Assembly: GCA_034638255.1 (NCBI GenBank)
Contig: JAWPGT010000005.1
Span: forward strand, 992,001-1,056,000
Direction of reading: 5' to 3'
DNA from: Coprinus comatus
Taxonomy: Eukaryota; Basidiomycota; Agaricomycetes; Agaricales; Agaricaceae
DNA length: 64,000 nt
Shown: positions 46,955 to 57,787 of the stretch, in pieces
Position numbering within the stretch: the first letter of the stretch is position 1
Layout: every line of letters starts with the position of its first letter
Notes under the pieces: generated by a model
Database searches by the model: none
What the model saw: the letters and a program-made list of their open reading frames with translations, nothing else
Told to the model about the DNA's origin: nothing
Position numbers and translations under genes: made by a program

Positions 46955-49900
46955 ATGTCTTCCGCTGCCTTTGAACGCCAAATACGCCCCATCTATGGTC
47001 AGTACACGCGTATATCATCACACACACACCCTCATTACTCTCCTAGATGCTCTCGACACCGGCTCAAACAAGTCCGCAATCGTCAGCTGCAACAAGCTGC
47101 TCAAGAAGTATCCCCAGAGCGAACTTATTAAGGTCCATTTCCATCTCTCTTGACGTCCTAATCCCCTCTTCTTACCCCTCCGTCTAGTCCTTGAAGGCTC
47201 TCGCTCTCGTTCGGTCTCAAAAAGTCGAGGAATCACTCGTCCTTTGCGACGAAATCCTCGAAACAAAACCCACAAACGATTCGGTACTCACAGCCATGAT
47301 GCATGTTCTAAGGGGGCTCGGAAGACGTATGTGCAACCAGACATAGGTGCCACTCCCAGCTAAATAGCCCATAGACAAGGATATGGTCAAGATGTTTGAG
47401 GAGGCATACAAGCAACAACCCTACAATGAGGAGCTTGGCGCTCAAACATTCTTTGCTAATGTTCGTGCTGCCCAGTGGAAATCAGCCCAAGTTGTACGTC
47501 ATACATTTCCATTTCAAAGAGACACGCCTGACTTTGATGTAGATCGCCACTCGTATGAGCAAACAATTCCAAGATGACCGCTACCTCTACTGGACTGTTA
47601 TCAGCGCTGTGCTCCAGGTATTACCATCCGTTGTATAAATTATATCTTTACGGTTCTGAGTCTCGGCTAGGCTAGCGACCCTGCAACCCCAGAAACAATG
47701 CGCAACATTCTTTACCAACTTGCTCATCGCTTACTCTTGTCATCCCCGACGCCACCATACATCAATGCCGAGCGTTTTTACCTTCACCTCTCGGTTCTCT
47801 TGAAACTCAACCTTGTTGATGATGCCCACAAATTGCTCGACAGCCAAGTTGGGAATAATATATGTTCTACTAACTTGTCTTGCAACGAACTCCGGAGAGA
47901 AGTTTGGAAAAGAAAAGGTCTTGTAAAGGAAGAGGGAATACTTGCCAAAGCACTGATTGATGAGAAAAAGTAAGAATGTTATCTGAGCTCTTCCATTATG
48001 TACAGACTAAATCTCTGTTTCTTGAAGTGACCGAAACTGGCTAGAGTTCCTTTCCTTACTGGACGCCACCTTTGCTGATCTGACAGCCAGCGAAAGCCCT
48101 TCGGAAGAAGCCACTGAAGCCACCCTTGCTGCCGTCAAGGCAACCCAAGAGTTTCTTACTTCAATCATAAAGAAGGATGACGCAAAAGACAGGTCTGGCC
48201 TGTTAGCTCAACTCGAGCTGGAAAAACGTGCGCGTGCTCACGGGGTTGCCGAAGGTATATCACTTGTTCTGAAATCGAATTAAGCTAATGATCTCTCTTA
48301 CAGACCAGTCAAGGCTACTCACCCTCCTCAAAGAATACTTCGAACAGATTGGTAATAAAGCATGCTGTTTTGAAGATCTCAAAGCATATGTACAACTAGA
48401 GGGCGATGAGCTAGTAAATTGGACAAGCTACTTGGACAGCCGGCCGACCACATTTGTTCGTACACAGCACATAAGCCACACAATCAAACTAATATTATTT
48501 CAAGACGACAGTAAAGCAGCTGCAATTCGTCATCAATGTTCACAAACTAAGGCGATATAACTTGACAACAGAAGAAATCACGGTAGAGGCAGAAACCGCC
48601 CGTGCCGCCGAATATCTAGAAAAGTATCTTGAGGGTTTGAAACTGGGTACGGAGCTACCAAGTACAGAGCTCCAGCCCGCAGATGATCTTGCCCTTCTTA
48701 CTGCTAGCGCATACGTTAGCATATGGACTCTTACCCAGTCTGATGAGTGGTTGAACTCTGCTGCCGGACTCTTGGAATATGCATTGACAAAGAGTAAACA
48801 ATCATTCCTTGCCCGTTTGATGCTCATCCGCATATACCGTCTGCTCGGTTCGTACATGAATCTACATAATCATTATCTGTGTTCTGACAACTAGAACAGG
48901 TGCACCAAACCAAGCTCTCGAACACTACCGTGGCCTGCATATTAAGCAGGTACAGAATGATACGCTTGCCCACTTTATGTTGTCAAGATCATCCAACTTC
49001 TCGCTTGCTGCAACTGGTGATCTCACTTTGGCCACCGAATGCATCGAATCTACCCAAATCTACTTAAGCAACTCTCAGGAGGTACGTGGAAGTAAACTAC
49101 CCGATCCACGTGTATGCCAACTACTTGACCCAGACTGGTGATTTCATCATTCGGGCTTTCACAACAGAAAAATACTCGCAAATTCCAGAGTTCATTACTT
49201 TTGAGGATAGGCTCGAGAACTCATTGCAACGCGATCTTGTGAAAATGGAGCACCTCCGAATGCGCCTCACTCATGAGAACATTTCTCCCGATATCATTGA
49301 CATGGAGCTCATTGAGTTGAAGTTCATCTTTGACCGCAGTAAGTCGTTTTTTCTCGCAAATAAGTATCACGTTGTTGAAGAAGTCCGTAGTTCATCACGA
49401 CAACCGGGATACTACTATTCTTCCTGATTACCAACCAAGGTCTTCTCCTAACCTCAATACCCAAACAATACTATTCAAACGACATGAAGGTGTAAGTAAT
49501 AGCTAGCTCATAAGTCACCTGGATATTAATTAAGATGATTTCGTATTTAGGCCGGCTGGTTACGTGCCTTCCTAAAAGTTTACATTCGGGCCCTACAGCA
49601 AGGCAGTGACCTTGATGACTCAGTCGAGGAGAAGCTTTTGATTGGTGATCGCCCCAAGCAACGCGCTGATCTCCCCGCTGGCTCGACGCTTAAAGGTCGC
49701 CTTCTTGAACATTCTGAAGAAGATCTTAGAGATGTAAGTGCATTGAAGCGTTCAGAAGGCTGCATTTTCTAAATCAATCTTAGCTAACATCACACGAAAT
49801 TGCCTTGACCGAGTATGCCACTGCTTTGGCCAACTGGCTCGAACCCTTCCACGACTACACCCGGCCTCCCCCGTCTGTTGTTCTGGCACAAGCCGCTAAG

Positions 49901-50678
49901 CAGACAGAGCTCAAGACCGGACATCCCCTCAAAGGCATTGAAATCCCTCCCACAAGCGTAAATGGAAACAAAAAGGACGAAGAACCTCCTGTAGTTACTG
50001 AAGCCCCCGAGACGGTCACACAGTTCTTCGAAGGTAGTGTCCTTGATATACTATTTCTGCTTTTTACTAACATTTCACAGACATCAAAATACGGTTTGAG
50101 GAGGCCAAGAGCGCATCTTCCCCCACAGAGCTTGTTCATATTGCTACCATTGCTCAGGAGGTGAGCACGAATGGCTAATATTGCGCATCTCATATTGACA
50201 ATATTATGATTTCTAGGCATTCCTTCTCTTCGTTATTGAGACTCTGAGGTTCAAGCCTACAGTTGTCAAGATCCATAAATTGACCGCTGTATGTATCATG
50301 GTCTTTATGAAAAAATACGTTTGTGGTTACTAACATACCTTCCTTGCATAGCTTGCCAACATCATAAAAAAGATCCGGGCAGATTATATTATTATCCTGA
50401 AGGATATCTCTTCAGCTCTTATCAAACGCGGGGAGACTGAAGGTACGGCTGATGGTCGTAAGATCTTCGTGGACAGCTGCTCTCGAATCACCAAAGCTGG
50501 CGTGAGTGTCTCCAAAGTCTGACTTGATCGTGATATTGATAGTGTCGTTCAATAGATCGATCATGACTTCGTATTAAACGTAGCCAAGAAGGAAACAGAT
50601 TCTCGAAAGAAACTACTTGAAGGTATTGGCAAAGGCATAGCTCGTCTTTGCACTAACTATTCCAGTAATAACAATTAA
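46955..50678 (+). CDS. NAA25: NatB auxiliary subunit NAA25/Mdm20
   Basis: The product is a TPR-like alpha-helical protein of about 850 residues. The start MSSAAFERQIRPIYDALDTG with SNKSAIVSCNKLLKKYPQSE and LIKSLKALALVRSQKVEES is the first helical hairpins of NAA25. Mid-protein SRLLTLLKEYFEQIGNKACC, FEDLKAYVQL is the most characteristic block. NAA25/Mdm20 scaffolds the catalytic NAA20 and anchors NatB to ribosomes to acetylate Met-Asp/Glu/Asn/Gln N-termini. There are about a dozen introns. At the 3' end I prefer read-through to the stop at 50676-50678 (LLEGIGKGIARLCTNYSSNN); splicing a short intron would end at 50703 instead. Confidence 0.9.
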
Positions 50679-50848
50679 AACACAAAATATTTTCGCATTT
50701 TAAAAGGCATAGTTAGATTATAGATTGTTTAGTGCACATGTTTTTTTCTCGTCGGTTGTACACTTAATTCTCTTCATGACCATCCCGCTCACCCTACTCA
50801 TTGTAATTCATTCAAAAATCTCAGCACAATAAATTCATATTACCCGAA

Positions 50849-50893
50849 ACGCGTGACGTCACAAAATCTCATACATCGCGTTCAGTAACGCGT
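50849..50893 (+). promoter_or_regulatory. two MCB boxes and a CRE in the RPA2 promoter
   Basis: ACGCGT occurs at 50849-50854 and 50888-50893, with TGACGTCA overlapping the first at 50854-50861, 115-160 bp upstream of the RPA2 ATG. ACGCGT is the MBF target for G1/S genes; RPA genes are standard MBF targets in yeasts. Binding here is inferred. Confidence 0.6.
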
Positions 50894-51007
50894 TCGTCAC
50901 ACATACTGTAAACAGGTATATACCTCCCTTGTCGTTAACGATCTCTGTAGGCTTGGCCCAAAACGAATTAATCTTTCAATACTCTCTCTCACTTCAAATC
51001 CTCAAAA

Positions 51008-52346
51008 ATGTCGCAATGTAAGTTGATTCTCGTCATTTGAGTTGATTACATACCATTCATGTATGACGTTCTCTCTAAAGATGAATCATATTATGGTGGA
51101 GGAGGAGGCGGTGGCGGTGGTGGTGGCTTCTTACAAGGAGGTTCACCTTATAGTCAAGGAGGAAGTCCTGGTGGTCAGGTGTGTGTATACATACCGCATT
51201 TCCTTCCTCTTTCACTTTCAGATTCAAAAAAAAAACAGAACTAAATTAACAATTCATATTAAAACAGAAAAATGAAACGAATATGTCGTTAAGACCAATC
51301 ACTGGTTCTCAGTTTAATCAAACTACACAAACTCATGGTGATGCACCTTGGACTTTGGAAGGTGTCGAAATCGGTCAGGTATGTATTGGGTGTTACCTTT
51401 ATATTTTATTTATAACCAGGAAATTAACCATGTTTTGGGTGGGGTGGGGTTTTGCTTTTTTTTTTTTGTAGGTTACGTTGATTGGACAAGTGATTACGAT
51501 GCAACAACAAACGACGAATCATATTTATACTATTGAAGATGGGACTGGAAGAGTTGAAGCTAGACATTGGGTTGGGACTTCTGGAAGTACAGAGGCTGAA
51601 GCGGAGAAGTGGAGTGGAATTGAGTGAGTTTCTTTCTTCTTATTTCCTTTTCTCCCTCTCTCTCTCTCTCTCTCTCCTTCCTTTTCTTTCTCTTTCTTGT
51701 TAGAGAATGTGTGAGACTGACCTCTGTGTTTAAATAGAGAAGGAATGTATGTGCGAGTTGGAGGGTTTGTGAAGTCTTTTGGAAATAAGAAATATATCAA
51801 GGCTTCACATATGAAACCTGTTGAAGATTTCAATGAGATATATTTCCATATGTTGGAATGTATTACTACGACTTTGATATTGGAACGTGGACCGGTGAGT
51901 AACATGTTCCTTCCTATTGGCGTTATCTTATATCATATAATATCATTGTAAATAGCCCTACAATGTCGCTGGACAGAAGAAAATAAATACCGGATCTGCT
52001 CAACATAATAATAACGCAATGGATACAAGAGACGAATGGTCGGATTTACCAGATCTGGAACAAAAGATTGTCCGATACATCTTAGCACAACCAAACGCGA
52101 AGGATGGAGTGAATATCAATATGATTGCACGAACGATTGGAAAGACAAGTTCAAGCAGCGCAGAGGATATCAGGTTTGTGATTTTACCATTCAATTTGTT
52201 CCCTGAAAAGAAAGTTGACCTTAAAAACCCCTCTCCCTTTCTTCTCCCGCCCTCCAAATATCAATAGTGCTGCATTAGATACGTTAATGGATAACGGAAC
52301 TCTATACAATACTAGTGATGATTCTCACTTTGCCGTATCTCAATAG
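51008..52346 (+). CDS. RFA2: replication protein A 32-kDa subunit (RPA2)
   Basis: Seven exons (first two 51008-51017, 51081-51178) encode a canonical RPA2. The N-terminus is Tyr/Gly-rich (ten Gly in a row; GGSPYSQGGSPGGQ), the region phosphorylated in RPA2. The OB fold reads VTLIGQVITMQQQTTNHIYT then IEDGTGRVEARHWVG and MYVRVGGFVKSFGNKKYIKA. After a short linker comes the winged helix: LPDLEQKIVRYILAQPNAKD, GVNINMIARTIG and DTLMDNGTLYNTSDDSHFAV at the C-terminus. As part of the RPA heterotrimer it binds single-stranded DNA and recruits repair factors. All junctions join in frame. The paralogue at 52559 follows in the same direction after about 210 bp. Confidence 0.95.
51655..51677 (+). repeat. 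CT dinucleotide microsatellite in an RPA2 intron
   Basis: About 11 CT repeats in the pyrimidine-rich intron after the fourth RPA2 exon. Probably neutral, but a useful polymorphic marker. Confidence 0.8.
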
Positions 52347-52558
52347 AAATAGCAAAGGTAGGAGGAAGCATGTGTACGATTACGATTGTTTCTCGTTTGG
52401 CTTTGAATATACAAACACTTACTTAATTTAACGGGTATTACGCCAACGCAAACGACACCCGTCCCAGGCTGTCACTTCCTTTGATCAACGTCAAATTCAC
52501 AATTCACATCGCAACCATTTTGAGCGATCCAGCACAACGTGGTTACTCTACGACGACA

Positions 52559-54049
52559 ATGACTACTAGATTTGTTCCTCGCTATACGATGACTCAAGAA
52601 ATGTCATTTAGCAAAGATCAGGTTAGTAATATTTTCATCTATTTGCTACTCACCTATGTATATGTAGTAGCATTCTCCCCTGTGAGAAATTGTAATGTTG
52701 AAACGTTTGTTTTTTTCGTTGGTATACTTAGAGCCAAAGTCAAGGAGGGAATTCGGCGCACAATTACAGCTTTGATGCGGGTTTGAGGAATACCACAATC
52801 AGGCAGATCTTACAGGCTAAACAGGTAGGAGAAAAGACATTCGAAATAGATGATAAACAAGTTGGTCTTGTGAGTTCGTTTTATTCATTTTCCCCCTTTC
52901 AATGTTCATACACATAACTTGGATTGGGCAAGGAATAAGAGTCTGACATTTTCTTTTCTTTTCTTTTCTTTATGTGTATACTATCATGAATTTAATTGTG
53001 TGTATAGGTTTCGATCATTGGGAACGTTTATGAAGCAACATATGATACAGGGACTGGAAGGATGTCTTTACGTTTAGATGATGGAACGGGTAGAATTAAA
53101 GCATCTCTTTTTCCAGGTGAGAATGGTAAAGATATGGAACGTGAATTAGACAAGAAAGTATTATTCTCCTTGAATCCTGAAGTGATTCGCTTCGCGCCTG
53201 TGGTTTATTTACTAACTTTCCCTTTTCAAACAGGAGTTTTAAATATATTCATGTGATTGGAAGCATATCGGAATTCAAAACGTATCATTCACTTCGACTG
53301 GAAAAGATAAACATTGTGGATGAACCGCATGAAATTTATTATCATGCTTTGAAGGTTATGGTTGATTCTGCTAAAGCTAAACATGGTCTTCCAGTGAGAT
53401 AATCTCTCTATTTTTTTCTCATTTGATATTATCCTAATTATTATTATTTCAAAGGATGGTGTAGTTTTGCGGAATTTACAACTGCGACGGGATCGTGAAG
53501 TAAGACAGGAAGAAGAAACAACCACAGCAGGCCTCTTGATGAAGGGTTTACATGATGAACTTCCTCAAGTACCAGTACCACCAAGCCCTCGGAGTTCCAG
53601 TCCAATAGGACAGAATGAAGTTGAACATGTCGCAGATTTGGGTTTCGTTCAACTAGTTCAAGATGATAATTCTCTATTCCACGAAGAAGAGGAAGAGGAA
53701 GAAAATTTGATTGAATCGTCCCCTGAGCCCGAACGGAAACAAGTCCTACCCCCAATGCGAAGGCGCGACCCTTATTCCCATCTCACCTTAATACAGAGGG
53801 ATATTATTTTGGTTATTCAAAACTCCCTCGATGTAATGGAAAATCCTTTGGAAGGTGTCTCTGTTATGACCATCGTGAAAGTTATTGGTAGACGTAGAAA
53901 TTCTGTTACTGCAGAAGAAATCATGTAAGTGACTTTTATTATTGTGAATATTCTCATGGTTTTTAATATTTAAAAGGTGTGCTTTTGACATCTTGACCGG
54001 TGAGCGTCTTATTTACCCCGTCGATGACGATCACTACACAGTTGTGTAA
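52559..54049 (+). CDS. second, divergent RPA2-like protein (tandem paralogue)
   Basis: Exons 52559-52621, 52732-52869, 53008-53157, 53234-53393, 53455-53924 and 53977-54049 encode an RPA2-type layout: N-terminal tail, OB fold (IRQILQAKQVGEKTFEIDDK, GLVSIIGNVYEATYDTGTGR, MSLRLDDGTGRIKASLFPG, FKYIHVIGSISEFKTYHSLR), an extra acidic/Pro linker of about 95 residues (with EEEEEE) and a winged helix ending LTGERLIYPVDDDHYTVV, matching the RPA2 D-E-G-H-I-Y-x-T-x-D-D-D-H-F end. It is clearly more diverged than the neighbour. One problem: exon 3 (ending 53157) and exon 4 (starting 53234) do not join in frame with any visible GT-AG pair, so the frame is broken by one nucleotide relative to the conserved protein. 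Either a non-canonical splice or a disabling indel. Confidence 0.8.
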
Positions 54050-54218
54050 TTTTCATATATACCCTTTTTTCTGTTTGTAGTACTTAATCCGCATATTGAT
54101 CTAATCATGACTTCTTGTCTATAAAAATGATCGTGACTTAATGGCACTTAAAAAGTGTTCAACGCTAACGCCTTGATTGAGCTGCGGATTCTTTCAAGAA
54201 CACACTGCGATTCGAACT

Positions 54219-55331
54219 ATGCTTACATCTGAAGTGATCCAAGTTGGTCCTCATTGGCACGGATTCCTCAAAACGAATCAACTCGTCATCTTGTACGTTC
54301 TTCTTTAGGACTCAGTATGTGCACAAAACTCGCTCAATATATATGTATAATAGTGGTGATTCCTACAGTGATGTTGCATCCATTACAACTAAAGCTTTGA
54401 AACCAACAACGACCCATCCGCTCGGAATCGAATTTCCAGGGACAGTGTGGAATGAACCTGATCTTCCCAACTGGGTTGGCCATCTTATCACGAAATACTG
54501 CCCTCATCCTAGATTTAACCCCAAAGCAAGTCAACAGTCTGAAGAATATTATAAAAACCCTCTGTTGGTACATGATTATGCTGTTGGTGGAGACACTGTC
54601 AGTGGTGTCAGACATCAGATTCAAGTCAGGTTTTTACCACACGCTGGAACGAAACCAGATTGGGCTCCTTGGAATGCCAATAATTCTTTATTCGGTAAGT
54701 GGCTACCTGTCACATTATGTCGACTTTTCAGGATCTGAAGGTTTACGCAGTATTATGGGTTGGAATAAATGATTGCGCGTGAGTTATGATCCAATGCATT
54801 GATACATACTTGAGAATTGACTCAGAAATACTTGGCAGCCGCACAACAGATCCTTTTCCACCTATCAAAGCGCTTTTCCAACTTTCTGAAGAGTTATACA
54901 ATGCAGGAGCCAGGAACTTTATGTTTATAGATGTCCCGCCCATTTTCCGTGCTCCAGGAGGCAAGTATATATCAGACGGATGCTACGACCAGTCCAACTG
55001 AGAATTTTCCATTTCTTCAGCGTCCCACTATGAATCAGCAACCGAGAGATCTAAACGAACCATTGGAACTTGGAACGAGATACTTCGAAACTCAGCTAGA
55101 GAATTCTCTACTGACCACAAAGACGCGACAACCTTTCTCTTTTCGTCTAACGCAACATTCCACAAGTTGTTAGATAATGCAGCACTTTATGGATTTGATC
55201 CCTTACAGATTAATGAGTACGGGGGTCCGTTCTGGTTGGATTGGATTCACCCTAGATCCCGGGTTCATGACTATGTAGCGCAGGATGTTGCAGAGTTTTT
55301 GAACTTAGTACCGCCTTTGGCAGACGGGTAG
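54219..55331 (+). CDS. SGNH/GDSL-type hydrolase (esterase)
   Basis: The catalytic Ser block is QLVIFGDSYSDVAS, formed across a spliced junction (FGDSYSD is GDSL block I). Further blocks: VHDYAVGGDTVSGVR (block II Gly), WVGINDCA (block III Gly-x-Asn) and a C-terminal FWLDWIHPRSRVHDYVAQD with Asp and His of the triad. The protein is about 320 residues with about five exons. The first ATG gives MLTSEVIQVGPHWHGFLKTN; there is no obvious signal peptide, so cytosolic or non-classical. Similar to fungal carbohydrate-esterase-16-like and acylhydrolases; substrate unknown. Ends LVPPLADG. Confidence 0.85.
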
Positions 55332-55866
55332 ATACATATTATAATTGACCTTTGGGGACGGGATAGATACTGGCTGTGAGGAGACTTTGCCAGTAAATTT
55401 TGTATTTTCTGCTTTGTGAAATATATGCATATAAAAGTGTATGAACATTCTCTAACATTCTTCTTTTACAATACGCACACGCTACTTCTATATATTCCAA
55501 ATCTTCACACAACAACTCAAAAAATCAAACAACTTCTCATCTTCATCCACATATCACAAATTCTCAATTGACCTCACCTCATATTCCTCTACAACTTTCC
55601 CTGCACTAATATCCCTTTGTTACATGGAAATATATTCGGGAGATATACCTACACACTACATATGCGGATTTATCAACCGGGAAATTGCTCTGGGGACATT
55701 TTTGAAAGCACTGAGAATACGAAACGACAAATGGAGCTCATACACAAAAGCCTGGCCAACCATAAGTTTAGATTCGAATATAAATCTAATGCAATTTTTA
55801 TACGAAATATGATGTTTTCGTTTTACAGATTCCAACGAACACTTTCACAAAATCAAATCACTTTCA
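55332..55866. other. convergent intergenic region
   Basis: AT-rich 3' flank of two convergent genes. Short frames are present without coding character. Confidence 0.5.
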
Positions 55867-56160
55867 TCAACAACATAGCCTCTTGATTCCAAGGATGCAA
55901 CAAGCACCATTACCACATGGATGGCTTTCCTTAATCCGGTAAGGACGAGGACAAGTACCATCACAAATAGGTGCGGTATCACTCCAGAAACAATCTTCCT
56001 GGGTCCTAACTGGGGACTCGCTACCAGCTAACATGCTTGCAGCCTCGTTGACGAGGAGGCCGTTTTGAGTGAAGAATTCGGTAGCTAGTACACCCATGAC
56101 TCCTCCAAACTTGTTGACGAGGAGGCTAGTGTGAATGCGACGCCAGTGAATTTCATGATA
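55867..56160 (-). CDS. Cys-rich small secreted-type protein, start unresolved (possible pseudogene)
   Basis: The C-terminal part reads EDCFWSDTAPICDGTCPRPY and GNGACCILGIKRLCC: eight Cys in a C-x-W-x2-T-A-P-x-C pattern seen in many small secreted basidiomycete proteins I have met, and no enzyme motif. Upstream, frame 56097 (MGVLATEFFTQNGLLVNE) is in frame. A typical secretory start (MKFTGVAFTLA) lies at about 56153 but in a different frame, separated by one nucleotide from the rest. So the gene could be disrupted or have an unseen intron. An LLVNE/LLVNK repeat in the region hints at a local duplication. Confidence 0.45.
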   Translation of the reverse strand, partial: YHEIHWRRIHTSLLVNKFGGVMGVLATEFFTQNGLLVNEAASMLAGSESPVRTQEDCFWSDTAPICDGTCPRPYRIKESHPCGNGACCILGIKRLCC

Positions 56161-56501
56161 TGATCTGGCCGCTATAATATAATGTTTTTAGTAAAGGCGA
56201 TAAAAAAAAATTAAATGAGGGAGTGAGGACTGACAATGATTTAGTGGTAAGTTGAGAATAAAGATGAGGTGTCTGAGGAATTAGTCCGTTCGAAATTTGG
56301 GAGCCTTTGGTATTATACTCTACAGAAATTTTCTGTCTGGAAAAAAAGGCCGAAAATCGGGACATTTTGGATAATAGCCTCTATAGCTTATGGGAGGTCC
56401 TGATGGTCCATGATGCTTGATGCATGACACTAGAAATAAATTAAGGAATCATGATGTTATTGTCTCCGCGTTGCGGGGTATTTCAAAAATTTCATGACCA
56501 C

Positions 56502-57547
56502 CTATTTACGTTCTAATACAATGTTCCAGCTGCAGATTCTACCTGCACGAAGAAGGGCAATCTTCCACATAACTCTGAGCCTCTGTTCACGCCACCCTTC
56601 TATACCGTGTTCTTGGATATATTGGAGCCTGTGAAGCTTGTTTTTGAGGAGATTGTGGGATTCGGTTTGAAGACTTTGTATTTCGTTTGTGGTGACATTA
56701 TTTATTTGCAAGACGCAGTAGTCTCGAGGATTTGACATAAGTAGTCTGATTGTATCATAAATTTGATTCAGAAGAGGAGCTGTGGATTCCAAAGTGAGAT
56801 TCTCTGGGTGTAGTCGGGGTAGAAAGGGGACCAGAATTTCCAAGTTGGAGTCGTTCATGCTATGCTTGGTGGGGCTTAGTGTATGTACGAGGATTTTGGA
56901 TTGACCTGGAGCAGCGAGAAGTGCATTATGAATATGTTTTTGAAAATCCGGGAGAGGTAACGAGAGTGTGTCTAAGAAGTATTGGGTTGTGTATTGTTTG
57001 TTGCATTTTTCAATAACTGGATTATGGGTTCAATTGGAAAGGTTCTGAGAGCACAAATTATGTACCTGTTATGCAGATCTGACTATGATTAGACCTTCAC
57101 ATTACCAATAAATCAGAGGTGGGTTCGTACGGGAGAATTTGGAGACCATTTTTTGTGTCTGTCAAGCTTCATTTTCCATTTCCAGGTAAGTTCAAATGTT
57201 ATCGGGTAGTCGAGATCCAGGTCACCAGATAAGAGTTCTGAAAGCATTCCAAGGTCTCGTATTTCAATGTAACCAGAGCATATATGCTCATAAAGTTTTC
57301 CCAGGTCAATAGTAGCTGTCTTCAAGTCAAAAGGCTCTCTGGAGAATCGGCAAATGGCTCTGTTAATGATAGGTCTACTCCCAGTAGGCACCAAAATTGT
57401 GGAAATCTGAGCAAGAAATTTTTGTTGTTTTTCTTCGTTTCGAGATTCGTAGTAACCAGTTAGACTGACGATAACCAAGAAGATGGCAACGAAAACCAGC
57501 TTGTGTGAAACAATGTAGGCTTTCAAAATATCTGTCAGGCTCTCCAT
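56502..57547 (-). CDS. unrecognised protein with an N-terminal membrane segment
   Basis: The start ATG at 57547 (MESLTDILKAYIVSHK) leads to one hydrophobic helix (LVFVAIFLVIVSLTGYY) and an otherwise hydrophilic, helical protein. A second exon set from about 57030 (VIEKCNKQYTTQYFLDTL, then SNLEILVPFLPRLHPENLTL and HRLQYIQEHGIEGWREQRLR) continues to a stop at 56502-56504. A donor near 57130 is probably used with an acceptor at about 57030. An upstream ATG (57592) would add 15 residues. I know no relatives. It is divergent to the peroxidase gene with about 240 bp between starts. Confidence 0.55.
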
Positions 57548-57787
57548 GTTTCCTAGGAAGGGGTTAAGGTGTATGCGGGGTGTGGCGAACATGAATGGGG
57601 AGTGCCAAGTTGATTGATCGGCGTAATGTCCAGGAAGGGAAGGTGTGGGAAACAAATGCCGAGCCCTGCAGAACCTATGTCCGCCACAATACATAACCCT
57701 TGTACCTTGAGGCTTGCAACTCTCATGCCCTATTCCATCTAATTTTGTGTTATCCGACCGCCGACCTTCCTTTATCTTGATTTTTGC

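Noticed and set aside
54219..55331. Part of a biosynthetic gene cluster (esterase with acyltransferase at 40.6 kb and peroxidase at 57.8 kb)
   Set aside because: No backbone synthase is present in the window and the genes are separated by housekeeping loci.
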